A stretch of 64,000 nt of DNA from an uncultured SAR86 cluster bacterium (GCA_902594515.1 CACJML010000002.1:192911-256910), one strand, 5' to 3'. Numbered from the stretch's first letter, positions 17,560 to 26,621 are shown. The notes: generated by a model from the sequence alone, not told the origin. A program made the numbers and translations.

Positions 17560-19644
17560 TCAATCCTCAGCAGCTTCTTGTGATACCCCAGTTAATTTTG
17601 CCTGTGAAATTATGTAAGCTTGAATTTGGTTTGCCTGCTCGAGACTTAACACGTCTTTAAATGATGTCATTCCTTTTTCTGAATGCATGCCTCCCAAGAT
17701 AACTCCCATGAAAGTTTTGTGGCCGACCTCATCTAGATACCTTAAGTCAGGAATAACTCCACCTCCAATAACTCCTGCACCATGACAAAACTGGCAATGT
17801 TCATGATATTCATACTCGCCTCGGGCAATAGTGAGGGCATCTGTTGTCATTGAAGGTACAACCGGGTTAACTTGCGCAATAGATTGAACTGGTGCACTCA
17901 TCTCCTCTCCGCCTAACTTAAAAACAAGCATGCGACCATTTTGTGCCGGATTTTTATTTGCAGATGGAAATGCTCCCGCTAAGGCATAAGCTCCTCCATA
18001 ACCAACTTGAATGGCAATATATTGCTCTTCATCAATCATGTATGTAATCGGTGGAGCGATTATTCCTTGCCCAGTATCAACGCTCCACAATATTTCTCCG
18101 GAGGCAGCATCAAAAGCAATAAATCTTCCATCAGACGTTCCTTGAAGTACCAAGTCTCCAGCAGTTGATAAAAGTCCTCCGCTCCACGGTCTTTGATACT
18201 GCTCACGCCAAACTTCTTTTTGAGCAATTGGATCCCACGCCAACAAATACCCAAATGTAGCTTTATCAACCATAGCCAACTCATCTGGATTTTTTGGTAA
18301 ATAAGTCATTTCAATCTGTTGCCCTGTATTCCATGTCTTTGGATTGTATTCAAAGTCTTTATCATGGCTGTAAACGAAAAGCATTTCTTGAGCTGGAATG
18401 TAAACAAGTCCAGTATCAGGATTAAAAGCCATGGGTTGCCAATTATGGCCGCCAAGTGGACCAGGAGTTGTTAATGCTGGGGTATCAAAATAATTATTTG
18501 CTGGATTTTCGACTGGTCTTCCTGTTTCCATATCAACATGAGTAGCCCAGTTAATTGGTACATAATTCTCTGCTGATATTAATTCACCATTCGTCCGATC
18601 AATAACATAAAAGAAACCATTTTTTGGGGCCTGCATAATGACTTTTCGCATTTGACCATTAATTTCAAGATCGGCAAGGATCATATGTTGAGTAGCTGTG
18701 TAATCCCATGAATCCCCGGGCGTGGTCTGATAGTGCCACTTATAATCTCCCGTGTCTGGATCCAGGGCTACAATGGATGAAAGGTATAAATTATCTCCTC
18801 CTCCAGGACTTCTGACGTATCTATTCCATGGCGAACCGTTACCTGTACCAATATATAAAGTATCAAGGTCTGAGTCATAGGCCATGGAATCCCAAACAGT
18901 TCCACCGCCACCGTATTCCCACCATTTTCCACCCGACCAGGTTTTTGCAGCTATCTCCATTTCAGGAGATTCAAAAGGCTCATTAGGGTTGCCCGGAACA
19001 GTATAAAATCTCCACAATTCATCACCACTATCGACGTCATAGGCGGTAACATAGCCTCTTACCCCAAACTCACCACCACCATTACCAATGATAACATTTC
19101 CCTTAATAATTCTAGGTGCTCCAGTTATCGTGTATGGCCTCGATTTATCAATTGTTAAAATGCTCCAATTTTCATTACCAGTATCTTTATCTAATGAAAT
19201 TAATCTGCCATCAATCGTCCCAAAAAAGATAGAATTTTCATAAAGAGCTACACCTCTATTAACGACATCGCAGCAAGCATTATTTGCCCACGCACGCTCA
19301 ACCTTAGGATCATGAGTCCAAAGCAAATCACCCGTTTTTGCATCCAATGCATGCACTACACTCCATGGCGCTGTTATAAACATGACTCCATCTTTTACAA
19401 TTGGAGTAGTTTCATGACCCCTATTTGTGCCGGTCTCAAAAGACCAAGATAACCCAATCTGATCTACGTTAGAGGTATTAATTTGATCCAGTGGACTGTG
19501 CCTCTCTTCTGCATAAGTTCTTCCATGCAACAACCATTCATTTGGACTGGAATTAAAATCAACCAATGGGTTTTTTGAATCAACTGCCTCGCTACAGCTG
19601 AAAATTAAAAACAGTAATGGCGGGACAAGGAAATGATTTTTCAT
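17560..19644 (-). CDS. PQQ-dependent alcohol dehydrogenase with C-terminal cytochrome c domain (lipoprotein)
   Basis: The 694-residue quinohemoprotein begins with a lipoprotein signal ('LLFLIFSCSEA', lipobox Cys about residue 17). An eight-bladed propeller follows with repeated 'W..DT..G...W' motifs. The vicinal disulfide is 'NNACCDVVNRG'. The catalytic Asp lies in 'TPGDSWDYTATQ', followed two residues on by Thr rather than the Asp of lanthanide-type enzymes, so calcium is the likely metal. A haem c domain follows with 'CQFCHGAG' and a distal Met in 'GGMHSEKGMTSF'. It should oxidise alcohols in the periplasm and pass electrons to cytochromes matured by the ccm genes in this window. No ribosome site is obvious. 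Confidence 0.92.
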   Translation of the reverse strand: MKNHFLVPPLLFLIFSCSEAVDSKNPLVDFNSSPNEWLLHGRTYAEERHSPLDQINTSNVDQIGLSWSFETGTNRGHETTPIVKDGVMFITAPWSVVHALDAKTGDLLWTHDPKVERAWANNACCDVVNRGVALYENSIFFGTIDGRLISLDKDTGNENWSILTIDKSRPYTITGAPRIIKGNVIIGNGGGEFGVRGYVTAYDVDSGDELWRFYTVPGNPNEPFESPEMEIAAKTWSGGKWWEYGGGGTVWDSMAYDSDLDTLYIGTGNGSPWNRYVRSPGGGDNLYLSSIVALDPDTGDYKWHYQTTPGDSWDYTATQHMILADLEINGQMRKVIMQAPKNGFFYVIDRTNGELISAENYVPINWATHVDMETGRPVENPANNYFDTPALTTPGPLGGHNWQPMAFNPDTGLVYIPAQEMLFVYSHDKDFEYNPKTWNTGQQIEMTYLPKNPDELAMVDKATFGYLLAWDPIAQKEVWREQYQRPWSGGLLSTAGDLVLQGTSDGRFIAFDAASGEILWSVDTGQGIIAPPITYMIDEEQYIAIQVGYGGAYALAGAFPSANKNPAQNGRMLVFKLGGEEMSAPVQSIAQVNPVVPSMTTDALTIARGEYEYHEHCQFCHGAGVIGGGVIPDLRYLDEVGHKTFMGVILGGMHSEKGMTSFKDVLSLEQANQIQAYIISQAKLTGVSQEAAED

Positions 19645-19694
19645 ACAAAGATTCTAGCAAAAAAATCATTGTTATTTAATTTAAGAAGATCTAA

Positions 19695-20975
19695 TTATTT
19701 TGCTAACTTTTTTAGTCTTGATGATAGGAGATTTAACTTTAAATTATTTGCAGACCCAACCGATGAAGCATTTGTTTTTAAAAACAGACTTTTATGCTTG
19801 TTAGGATTATTCTTTACTGACCTATAAGCATCTCTAAAAGGTATGCCTTGCTGAACAAGCACATTTGCCTGGTCAGTCATTTGCATATCGGAGTCAATCA
19901 TCTCTGCAGCCCTCTTTTTATTGATTTTTAATGATTTGATTAATGTAGGTGCCAGAGAAAATGAAGATTCGCATAGATTAAATGCATTTATGATTGCTCC
20001 CTTAGATAGCTGTAAATCCCTGTGGTAGCCGCTTGGAAGTGAAATTAAGTTCTCAATTTCAGAATAATAACCTGCCAGTTTTGCATAATTTGCTCTCATT
20101 ATCTCTACGGTATCGGGGTTTGACTTATTGGGCATAATAGAAGATCCAGTCGTAAATTCATTACCAATCTCAATTAAATTAAATTCAGTTGAAGTAAATA
20201 AACTCAGATCCCATGATAATTTTCTTAAATCCAAGAAAGGTTGCTTCAAAGCACCTAAAATTTCTAAATCCATTTTGCCTCTGCTATTTTGAACATATAA
20301 AGCATTTACTTGAGGTCTTCTAAAGCCTAGCTTCTTGGTTGAAAGCTCTCTTTTGATAGGTAAATTAACTCCATAGCCTGCAGCTGTTCCAAGGGGATTG
20401 ACATTAATCCAATCTGAAATTGCATCCAATAACTCAACATCATCTAAAAATGCTTCCACATAAGAAGAAAACCATAACCCCCATGTTGATGGCATTGCTC
20501 TTTGCAGATGGGTATAACCAGGCATTGGTAAATATTCATTTTGCTTTGACTTGTTTAAAAGTTCTTTTGCGAGCTTAAGCACTAAATCCCTAATTATTTT
20601 TAAATAGTTTTGTTGGTAAAGTCTAAGGGCAACCAGTACCTGATCATTTCTACTTCTTCCGGTATGTATTTTCTTGCCAATATCTCCAAGCTCCTTGATT
20701 AATAAATATTCAATAGCGGAGTGGCAGTCTTCAAATTTTTTATTAAGAGTAAGCTTGCCAGATAAAAAATCTTTTTTAATTTTCCTAAGCTCTCTTTTTA
20801 ACAAAGAAGCTTCATTTCCTGTAAGTATTTTTATTGCAAGCAATTCCTCAGTGTGCGCAATCGATGCATCTACATCAAATATAAATATCTCATTATCAAG
20901 ATGTATATCTTCACCACTTAAAAAGGTATCAACTTTTTGATTTATTTTTTGATTCTTAGAGTTCCAGATTTTCAT
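19695..20975 (-). CDS. argH: Argininosuccinate lyase
   Basis: The 426-residue member of the fumarase/aspartase superfamily splits argininosuccinate to arginine and fumarate. Seen are 'DCHSAIEYLLIKELG', 'HTGRSRNDQVLVALRLY', 'PGYTHLQRAMPSTWGLW', and the catalytic-Ser loop 'GSSIMPNKSNPDTVEIMR' (the usual form is GSSIMPQKKNP). The loop variant also occurs in the Xanthomonas-like ArgH group. It is the last gene of the arg operon, 14 bases after argC, with a weak AGAG ribosome site. Confidence 0.93.
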   Translation of the reverse strand: MKIWNSKNQKINQKVDTFLSGEDIHLDNEIFIFDVDASIAHTEELLAIKILTGNEASLLKRELRKIKKDFLSGKLTLNKKFEDCHSAIEYLLIKELGDIGKKIHTGRSRNDQVLVALRLYQQNYLKIIRDLVLKLAKELLNKSKQNEYLPMPGYTHLQRAMPSTWGLWFSSYVEAFLDDVELLDAISDWINVNPLGTAAGYGVNLPIKRELSTKKLGFRRPQVNALYVQNSRGKMDLEILGALKQPFLDLRKLSWDLSLFTSTEFNLIEIGNEFTTGSSIMPNKSNPDTVEIMRANYAKLAGYYSEIENLISLPSGYHRDLQLSKGAIINAFNLCESSFSLAPTLIKSLKINKKRAAEMIDSDMQMTDQANVLVQQGIPFRDAYRSVKNNPNKHKSLFLKTNASSVGSANNLKLNLLSSRLKKLAK

Positions 20976-20989
20976 AGCTTCTATCTCTT

Positions 20990-21913
20990 TTATAGTCCTA
21001 ACTTTTCGTCTAAATTCATTGCATTATTCAAATTTTGTATGGCTTGTGATGCTGCTCCTTTTAGCAGATTATCAATTGAACAACAAAAGCTTAATCGCTT
21101 TTTTGATTCATCAATGTTAAATCCACCAATCATGGCATTGGGTGTGTTGATAACCTCAGATATTGAGGGAAATTCTTCTTTTATAACTATAAAAGAATGC
21201 TCATCATAAAAATCATCAAAGATTTTCCTAGTCTCTTGTAAAGAATATTGGCCCTTTAAAGAAAAATTTCCGGTGATTAAAATTCCTCTAAAGAAATTTG
21301 CTACATGGGGCATAAAGTTTATTTCCCTTTGCATATGAAAACTTACCTCTCTTTCATGAATATGATTATTAAGTGAATAGGGAATAATATTATTTTTTAA
21401 TTTATCAGGATCATTTCTATCATTTGGAGTTGCACCCGCTCCGCTGTATCCAGAAATCCCAAAAAAATTCACCTCCCCACCAATCATGTTATTTATGGGT
21501 GCAAGCATTAATTGCATTGCTGTAGCATAACAACCTGGATTGCTTATCTTATTACCACCAATGGTCTTAGCTAACTCAGGAACACTATAGTGCCATTCAG
21601 CATCAAAACGATGATCAGCACTCAAATCAAGAATAATAGCTTGAGAGTTTTGTTTAGATATCTTATCAGCCCATTTAGCGGCTTCATTGTTTGGAAGAGC
21701 CAAAACAACTGCATCCTCCTCAACAAACTCAGTATTTTCATGAAGCGAGACATAAGTTTTTTCAAGATTCCACTCATCGATCATGATTTGCTCGCCTGCC
21801 ACTGATGACGAAAATGCTTTTGCAAGTTCAAATTTCGGATGAGAATCAATAAGCTTGATAAGCTCTTGGCCAGTAAATCCTCTTCCTCCAATGATGCTAA
21901 TTTTCTTTGACAT
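20990..21913 (-). CDS. argC: N-acetyl-gamma-glutamyl-phosphate reductase
   Basis: The protein has 'ISIIGGRGFTGQELIKLI' (NADP site) at the N-terminus and the catalytic cysteine in 'SNPGCYATAMQLML'. 'GYSGAGATPNDRND' and a C-terminal 'HIHEREVSFHM' segment complete the family pattern. It reduces acetylglutamyl phosphate to the semialdehyde. The ORF track starts at 21964. I choose the ATG at 21913 (MSKKISIIGG) because homology begins there and it leaves 1 base after the argAB stop (TAGcATG). The extra 17 residues would overlap argAB. The order matches the Xanthomonas arg cluster. Confidence 0.93.
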   Translation of the reverse strand: MSKKISIIGGRGFTGQELIKLIDSHPKFELAKAFSSSVAGEQIMIDEWNLEKTYVSLHENTEFVEEDAVVLALPNNEAAKWADKISKQNSQAIILDLSADHRFDAEWHYSVPELAKTIGGNKISNPGCYATAMQLMLAPINNMIGGEVNFFGISGYSGAGATPNDRNDPDKLKNNIIPYSLNNHIHEREVSFHMQREINFMPHVANFFRGILITGNFSLKGQYSLQETRKIFDDFYDEHSFIVIKEEFPSISEVINTPNAMIGGFNIDESKKRLSFCCSIDNLLKGAASQAIQNLNNAMNLDEKLGL

Positions 21914-21914
21914 G

Positions 21915-23228
21915 CTAATAACTGATAGTTCCCTGTTTTGATACTGCAAAATTAATGCACTCATTTAATTTGCTATAGTCATTAATTCCCATCCAGAAAA
22001 TATCCCACTCTCCTGTTTTTTGATATCCATCTGCCATGGAAAGGTAGAATTTATTGATTGGATTATTTGATTTAGAGCGCCAAAAAATCTCAGGAAATTC
22101 TTTTTTCATTTCATGAAAAATTGCAGAGCCAATTCCCTCACCTTTAGCTTCAGCAATAACACCAAATTTATCCATGTAAGGAACTTTGTATTCCATAGAG
22201 ACTGCAATTGCTGCTCGTTCGCAGGTCGTCATAAAAATTGTGTAATCGCCATCATTAAAAAAAGACTTATTTAAAATTCCATTAAATGAACTTTCTATGA
22301 TGCTAAAAAATTTTTTCTGAATGTCCTGATCTTTGGACTCAAAAATATCTATACCATGCCCACGCTTTATCAGACTCCCTGATCCAGAGTCAGTAAATAA
22401 TTCTTTGGGTAGGTCAATAGGTTTTGTAATTGATACTGATGATGATCGAGGCAATAAATCTAATAACTCCTTAATCTGTTTTAGTTTTAATTGCATTCCT
22501 GAATGCAGCCAATCAGCATTCATCATTTCCTCATACTCTAGATCAAGGTTAATCGATTGTATTAAGGATTCATTATTGTCATAGATTCCTCCAACTTGAG
22601 ATAAAAATATAACTTTATAGGGCTTAATTTTCTCAACGAGGTTTATAGTGGCAACATCTGCATTGATATTAACCAACTCATTAGTTTCAGTAATTCCTAA
22701 CGGTGAAATCACCGGAATAAAGCCATCCTTAATAGCTTCATTGATAGGCTTAATATTTACTTCCTTAATTTCTCCGACATAACCAAGTTCTTCTGATTTT
22801 TTTTTAGATTTAAATATTTCATCTTTAAAACCAATTGCCAATGCTCCTTGTTCGTTTAAACGTCTGACTAATAAAGAGTTAATATCACCGAAGACATTGA
22901 TTGCTACATCCCTGACTGCTTCAGATGTAACTCTTTGACCATCAACAAATGAAAAATCAATTTTCTTTGCATCAAGTTCCTTAGAAAGTCCAGGCCCTCC
23001 CCCATGAATAATAATTGGCCTTAACCCAACTTGATTTAAAAAAACTAGTGAGGAAATAAGATTATCAAGATCCTCTTCAACAACCGCGCCACCAACTTTT
23101 ATAACAGCAAATTGTTGTTCTGTTGAAGAGAACTTATTTATATATTTTTTGATTTCTTTTTCTGACCCAATTGCAGTCAAAAGTTTAATGATGGTATCTT
23201 TGATAAAGATATTTGAGGCTTGTGTCAT
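21915..23228 (-). CDS. argB: Bifunctional N-acetylglutamate kinase / N-acetylglutamate synthase
   Basis: The 437-residue fusion has an amino-acid-kinase domain (about 1-290; 'AVIKVGGAVVEEDL', 'PIIIHGGGPGLSKELD', 'INADVATINLV') and a GNAT acetyltransferase domain (about 300-437; 'CERAAIAVSMEYKVPYMDKF', 'GEGIGSAIFHEMKKE'). This is the vertebrate-like NAGS/K known from Xanthomonas and relatives, distinct from the E. coli ArgA plus ArgB pair. It makes N-acetylglutamate and phosphorylates it, the first two steps of the pathway. The start overlaps the upstream deacetylase stop by 4 bases. Feedback control by arginine is known in the family and not shown here. Confidence 0.93.
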   Translation of the reverse strand: MTQASNIFIKDTIIKLLTAIGSEKEIKKYINKFSSTEQQFAVIKVGGAVVEEDLDNLISSLVFLNQVGLRPIIIHGGGPGLSKELDAKKIDFSFVDGQRVTSEAVRDVAINVFGDINSLLVRRLNEQGALAIGFKDEIFKSKKKSEELGYVGEIKEVNIKPINEAIKDGFIPVISPLGITETNELVNINADVATINLVEKIKPYKVIFLSQVGGIYDNNESLIQSINLDLEYEEMMNADWLHSGMQLKLKQIKELLDLLPRSSSVSITKPIDLPKELFTDSGSGSLIKRGHGIDIFESKDQDIQKKFFSIIESSFNGILNKSFFNDGDYTIFMTTCERAAIAVSMEYKVPYMDKFGVIAEAKGEGIGSAIFHEMKKEFPEIFWRSKSNNPINKFYLSMADGYQKTGEWDIFWMGINDYSKLNECINFAVSKQGTISY

Positions 23229-24289
23229 TTTAAAAGCCCTTTATATATTTCAATTGATTCCTCAACCTGACTCAAATGGATAAATTCATTTGCTTGATGT
23301 GCATTTTCAATGTTTCCTGGTCCTATAACGATTGCAGGATAGCCGGCTTCATTGAATAAAGATGCTTCGGTCCAAAAATTTACAGGGGATGATAATGACA
23401 AATTTAGTTTGTTTGCGAAAGCCTTTAGATCATTATTTGATCCTTGTGCTGGCAGACTGGGACCTGAAAATCCTTGAATAAACTCCTCCTCATTGGAATC
23501 AGTTAAACCTAACTCAGCCACTAACTCACTGATGTCCTGATTTGGCAATGGTCTTAAGCCAAGTCTCACTTCTGCAGACTCAGCAATGATATTAGGTTTG
23601 ATGCCGCCGTTGATGTAACCAAGATTGAAAGCTAGGCCTTGAAGGTTTTCATAAGACGTTTCTGCATGATCTTCAGCTACCTTTAATGCTTTTTTTGACC
23701 AATGAACCAGTTTATGGATAGCACTATCTTGAAGGCCTCTTTTCTCTGAACTGTGTCCAGCTTTACCCTTAAATTTTTTTGTACCAGTAAAAATTCCTCG
23801 ATGGCATGTAACCGCAAGATTGTTTGTTGGCTCTGCGACTATAATGCCTTCGTAAGGATGATCTAATTCTAAGAACTTCTTGATGCAAGTACTATTGCCT
23901 GCTTCCTCATCTGTGCTAAAGAAAATCGCATACTCAGAATCATAGGATTCAATCAATGATAAAAGTACTGCTGCAGCTCCCTTTATATCGCATGCTCCGA
24001 GTCCATAAACAACTTCATTGTCTTGGTGTAATTTAAAAGGATCTGTTTCCCAACCGTCTCCTGCTGGAACAGTATCTAAATGAACATTAATTAAATGCTT
24101 AGGATTACCTTGCTTGATTAGGCAATTAAAAGAACCATTACCATGATCAGTGATTGATAAATTATGACCAGCTATAGATTCCAAATAATCTAACAATCCT
24201 GATTCTGAAATTGCTCTCGGAGGATTTGAGGTATCAAATGAAACCAATTTTTCTAGATGATTGATAGCTGAATTAAATAGATCTTCCAT
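23225..24289 (-). CDS. argE: M20 deacetylase, probable N-acetyl-L-citrulline deacetylase (ArgE-like)
   Basis: The 354-residue M20 metallopeptidase-fold enzyme has the metal ligands in 'LINVHLDTVPAGDGW' and 'YGLGACDIKGAAAVL', and the catalytic Glu in 'STDEEAGNSTC'. It has 'HRGIFTGTKKFKGKAGHSS' and a dimerisation domain. Its place between argG and the NAGK/S fusion, with an acetylornithine transcarbamylase in the same operon, makes N-acetylcitrulline the likely substrate rather than N-acetylornithine. That substrate call is inference from pathway logic. Gene spacing is 3 bases to argG and a 4-base overlap with argAB. Confidence 0.88.
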   Translation of the reverse strand: MEDLFNSAINHLEKLVSFDTSNPPRAISESGLLDYLESIAGHNLSITDHGNGSFNCLIKQGNPKHLINVHLDTVPAGDGWETDPFKLHQDNEVVYGLGACDIKGAAAVLLSLIESYDSEYAIFFSTDEEAGNSTCIKKFLELDHPYEGIIVAEPTNNLAVTCHRGIFTGTKKFKGKAGHSSEKRGLQDSAIHKLVHWSKKALKVAEDHAETSYENLQGLAFNLGYINGGIKPNIIAESAEVRLGLRPLPNQDISELVAELGLTDSNEEEFIQGFSGPSLPAQGSNNDLKAFANKLNLSLSSPVNFWTEASLFNEAGYPAIVIGPGNIENAHQANEFIHLSQVEESIEIYKGLLK

Positions 24290-24292
24290 GTC

Positions 24293-25480
24293 TTATCTAT
24301 AAAGTTTTGCCCAAGTAGAAGTACTTTGACCTAAAAGTTTGATGAAGCCCTTAGATTCATCATCTGACCATTTGGCTGACTGAGCATAAGATCCTTCTGC
24401 ACTAATAAGTATATTTTTTGAATCAACTGCAATTGCTTCTGCTTTACCTGGCTCAAGTTGAATAGTTACATCTCCGGTGACTTTTGTTTGCGATGAGTTT
24501 AGGTATGCTTCAAGATCTTCTCGCTGCGGATCAAAAAAGAAGCCGCGATAAACAAGGTTTACCCATTCTTGACCAACTATTGATTTAAAGTGATTTTGTT
24601 TATCCGTAAGAACACTTTCCTCTAGAGCTCTGTGCGCGGTCATTAAAATAGAAATTCCTGGCGCTTCAAACACAAATCTGCCCTTTAATCCTATGATGGT
24701 ATCGCTGGCAAAAACACTCCTTCCAATGCCATATTTGCCCCCTATTTTATTTAAATGGCGTAGCAACTCAGGTCCTTTGACTTTTGAACCGTTTATAGCA
24801 ACAGGCTTTCCTTTATTAAATTTAATTGAAATTTTTTTTGTTTTTTTAGGATAATCTTCAGGTAAGTTACATAAGACATAACTCTCTGCTTTTGGAGCCT
24901 TCCATACATCAATCTCTGATCCAGAAATAGTTGCTCCCATTAGATTTTCATTGATGCTATATTTCTTATGAAGGCTTGAGACACTAATCCCTTTTTGCTT
25001 CAAATATTTGATTTCATAGTCCCTGACACTATCAGTAATATTTTGAATATCTCTGATTGGAGTAATAATGTTGAATGAGCCTAAGGCATTAATAGAGGTA
25101 TCAAACCTTACCTGATCATTTCCCATACCAGTGCACCCATGAGCAATATATTTAGTATTAAGCTTTTTACATAATTTGATGGACTCACTAACTATCAAGT
25201 ATCTGTCCGAACATAGGACAGGATATCTATTTTGGTAAAGTGCGCCTGAAAAGATTAACGGAACTAAAACTTGATCCCAAAGCTTAGTTTCAACATTTAC
25301 ATTCTTGTGCTTTTTAGCACCAAGTTGAATTGCTCTATTGGATAAATGTTTTTCCTCACTGATTGAAATACCGCCGGTATTGACAAATAAGGTATGCACT
25401 TCATAACCTTGCTCAATAAGGTAAGGGATACAAAAACTTGTATCTAAGCCTCCCGAAAATGCTAAAACTATTTTTTTCAT
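24293..25480 (-). CDS. argG: Argininosuccinate synthase
   Basis: The N-type ATP pyrophosphatase motif is 'IVLAFSGGLDTSFCIPYL'. Family blocks 'YIAHGCTGMGNDQVRFD', 'SINENLMGATISGSEIDVW' and 'GRSVFASDTIIGLKGR' follow. It condenses citrulline and aspartate with ATP. The longest ORF starts at 25492 and overlaps argF' by 4 bases. I choose the ATG at 25480 (MKKIVLAFSG, 395 residues) because GAGGA sits 6 bases before it and the family usually begins there. The three steps argF', argG, argE are transcribed first in this operon. Confidence 0.95.
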   Translation of the reverse strand: MKKIVLAFSGGLDTSFCIPYLIEQGYEVHTLFVNTGGISISEEKHLSNRAIQLGAKKHKNVNVETKLWDQVLVPLIFSGALYQNRYPVLCSDRYLIVSESIKLCKKLNTKYIAHGCTGMGNDQVRFDTSINALGSFNIITPIRDIQNITDSVRDYEIKYLKQKGISVSSLHKKYSINENLMGATISGSEIDVWKAPKAESYVLCNLPEDYPKKTKKISIKFNKGKPVAINGSKVKGPELLRHLNKIGGKYGIGRSVFASDTIIGLKGRFVFEAPGISILMTAHRALEESVLTDKQNHFKSIVGQEWVNLVYRGFFFDPQREDLEAYLNSSQTKVTGDVTIQLEPGKAEAIAVDSKNILISAEGSYAQSAKWSDDESKGFIKLLGQSTSTWAKLYR

Positions 25481-25488
25481 AGATTTCC

Positions 25489-26490
25489 TCATAAGATTTT
25501 TGTTAAAAGTGACTTTTGCACATGTTTTCTATTTGCAGCCTCTTGAATGGCTACGCAATTAGGAGAATCCATGACCCCATCTGTTGCCTTTACATTTCTT
25601 CTTAAAGGGAGGCAGTGACTGAAAAGAGCATTATTGGTTAACTCCATTTTTTCTTCATCTACGATAAAGTGTTTAAAGTTTTTTCTAACCTCAAATTCAT
25701 CTTTTGGATTCCCATAAAAATTTAGAGACCCCCAGCTTTTTGCATAAACAATATTGACTCCATCATAGCCAACATTAATATCATGGGTGATTTCAAAGCT
25801 TTTATTATTTTTGCTGCAGGCCTCTTGAGCATACTCAAGATATCGTCTATCCAGCAAGTAATCCTCAGAGGGACAAAGAAGCTTAACATTCATTCCAAAC
25901 TTGCTTGCAATTAGAAGGCTAGAATTTGCTACAGCAGTATTTAATGGTTTGGGATGATAAGTCCAGGTGAGCAAATAATCTTTTCCCTCAAGTGATCCTA
26001 ACGTTTCCTGTAAAGTCATTAAGTGAGCCAATTCCTGACAGGGATGCTCAATGGTTTCCATATTAATTACTGGAACGGATGCATATTTTGCAAAACTTTT
26101 AATTACGTGATCAGTCCTGTCAATATTCCAGTCTATAAACTTTGGGAAAGCTCTGATGGCAATACAATCACAGTATTCTGAAAGGACTTTTGCAACTTCT
26201 TTAACATGCTCCTCAGGATCTTTATTCATAATGACCCCATTCTCAAACTCGATTGGCCAAGCATCCTTACCAGGTTGTAAAAAAACAGCAGTGCCAGATA
26301 GCTCGCTGATACCCACTTCAAAACTTGTTTTAGTTCTGAGTGATGGGTTAAAAAATAACATTGCAACTGATTTATTCTTAAGCAAATCCTTAAAAGGTGA
26401 AGCTTTTAATTTTATTGCTCCGTCAACTATTGCTTGCAAATCATCCTTACTCCAGTCATAAGTCGAAATAAAATGTTTTATATTATTCAT
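25489..26490 (-). CDS. argF': N-acetyl-L-ornithine transcarbamylase (AOTCase)
   Basis: The 333-residue transcarbamylase has the carbamoyl-phosphate loop 'NPSLRTKTSFEVG', the 'MQ/HPCQ' block as 'ETIEHPCQELAHL', and 'HCLPLRRNVKATDGVMDSPN', whose Lys is the carboxylated lysine of acetylornithine enzymes. The 80s loop 'GKDAWPIEFENG' and the Glu in 'NKDPEEHVKEV', which aligns with Glu92 of the Xanthomonas enzyme, point to acetylornithine rather than succinylornithine (Pro there in the Bacteroides enzyme). The alignment was made from memory. It is the first gene of the operon, 24 bases after the attenuator-like terminator. The ribosome site is weak. Confidence 0.9.
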   Translation of the reverse strand: MNNIKHFISTYDWSKDDLQAIVDGAIKLKASPFKDLLKNKSVAMLFFNPSLRTKTSFEVGISELSGTAVFLQPGKDAWPIEFENGVIMNKDPEEHVKEVAKVLSEYCDCIAIRAFPKFIDWNIDRTDHVIKSFAKYASVPVINMETIEHPCQELAHLMTLQETLGSLEGKDYLLTWTYHPKPLNTAVANSSLLIASKFGMNVKLLCPSEDYLLDRRYLEYAQEACSKNNKSFEITHDINVGYDGVNIVYAKSWGSLNFYGNPKDEFEVRKNFKHFIVDEEKMELTNNALFSHCLPLRRNVKATDGVMDSPNCVAIQEAANRKHVQKSLLTKIL

Positions 26491-26513
26491 AATTTTTTTA
26501 AGCCCTAAGAAAC

Positions 26514-26541
26514 AAAAAACCCAGCAATCGCTGGGTTTTTT
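26514..26541 (-). terminator. Intrinsic terminator in the leader of the arg operon (attenuator hairpin)
   Basis: The stem is CCCAGC/GCTGGG extended by six A-T pairs, with a GATT loop and a U run, ending 24 bases before the argF' ATG on the minus strand. It could simply end the upstream GH16 transcript. Its position after a promoter and a leader ORF with tandem Arg codons suggests an attenuator instead. The T run on the other strand makes it bidirectional in principle. Confidence 0.85.
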
Positions 26542-26570
26542 TACAACGTAATTCCCAGCTATATAAGCTG
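26530..26570 (-). promoter_or_regulatory. Alternative pause/antiterminator hairpins of the arg leader
   Basis: Segment 1 (CAGCT, 26570-26566) can pair with segment 2 (AGCTG, 26560-26556). Segment 2 (GCTGGG, 26559-26554) can instead pair with segment 3 (CCCAGC, 26535-26530), the 5' arm of the terminator. The 2:3 pairing would block the terminator. The 1:2 pair begins on the base after the two Arg codons. Confidence 0.7.
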
Positions 26571-26603
26571 TCTCCGAATTATGCTGTTGTCTATAAATTT
26601 CAT
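26559..26603 (-). CDS. Arg leader peptide (14 codons, tandem Arg)
   Basis: This short ORF encodes MKFIDNSIIRRQLI and is too short for the ORF track. Its codons 10 and 11 are CGG AGA, both Arg and both unusual in an AT-rich genome. The stop codon TAG lies inside the 1:2 hairpin. It sits 113 bases upstream of argF' on the same strand, between a promoter-like element and a terminator, exactly where an attenuation leader peptide would be. There is no clear Shine-Dalgarno. A preceding short frame ending ATGA overlaps its start, so coupling is possible. Translation is unproven. Confidence 0.7.
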   Translation of the reverse strand: MKFIDNSIIRRQLI

Positions 26604-26621
26604 ATCATCATAATAAGTAAT

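Noticed and set aside
17560-19644. Lanthanide-dependent PQQ dehydrogenase (XoxF/PedH type)
   Set aside because: The position two residues after the catalytic Asp is Thr, not Asp, which favours the calcium type.
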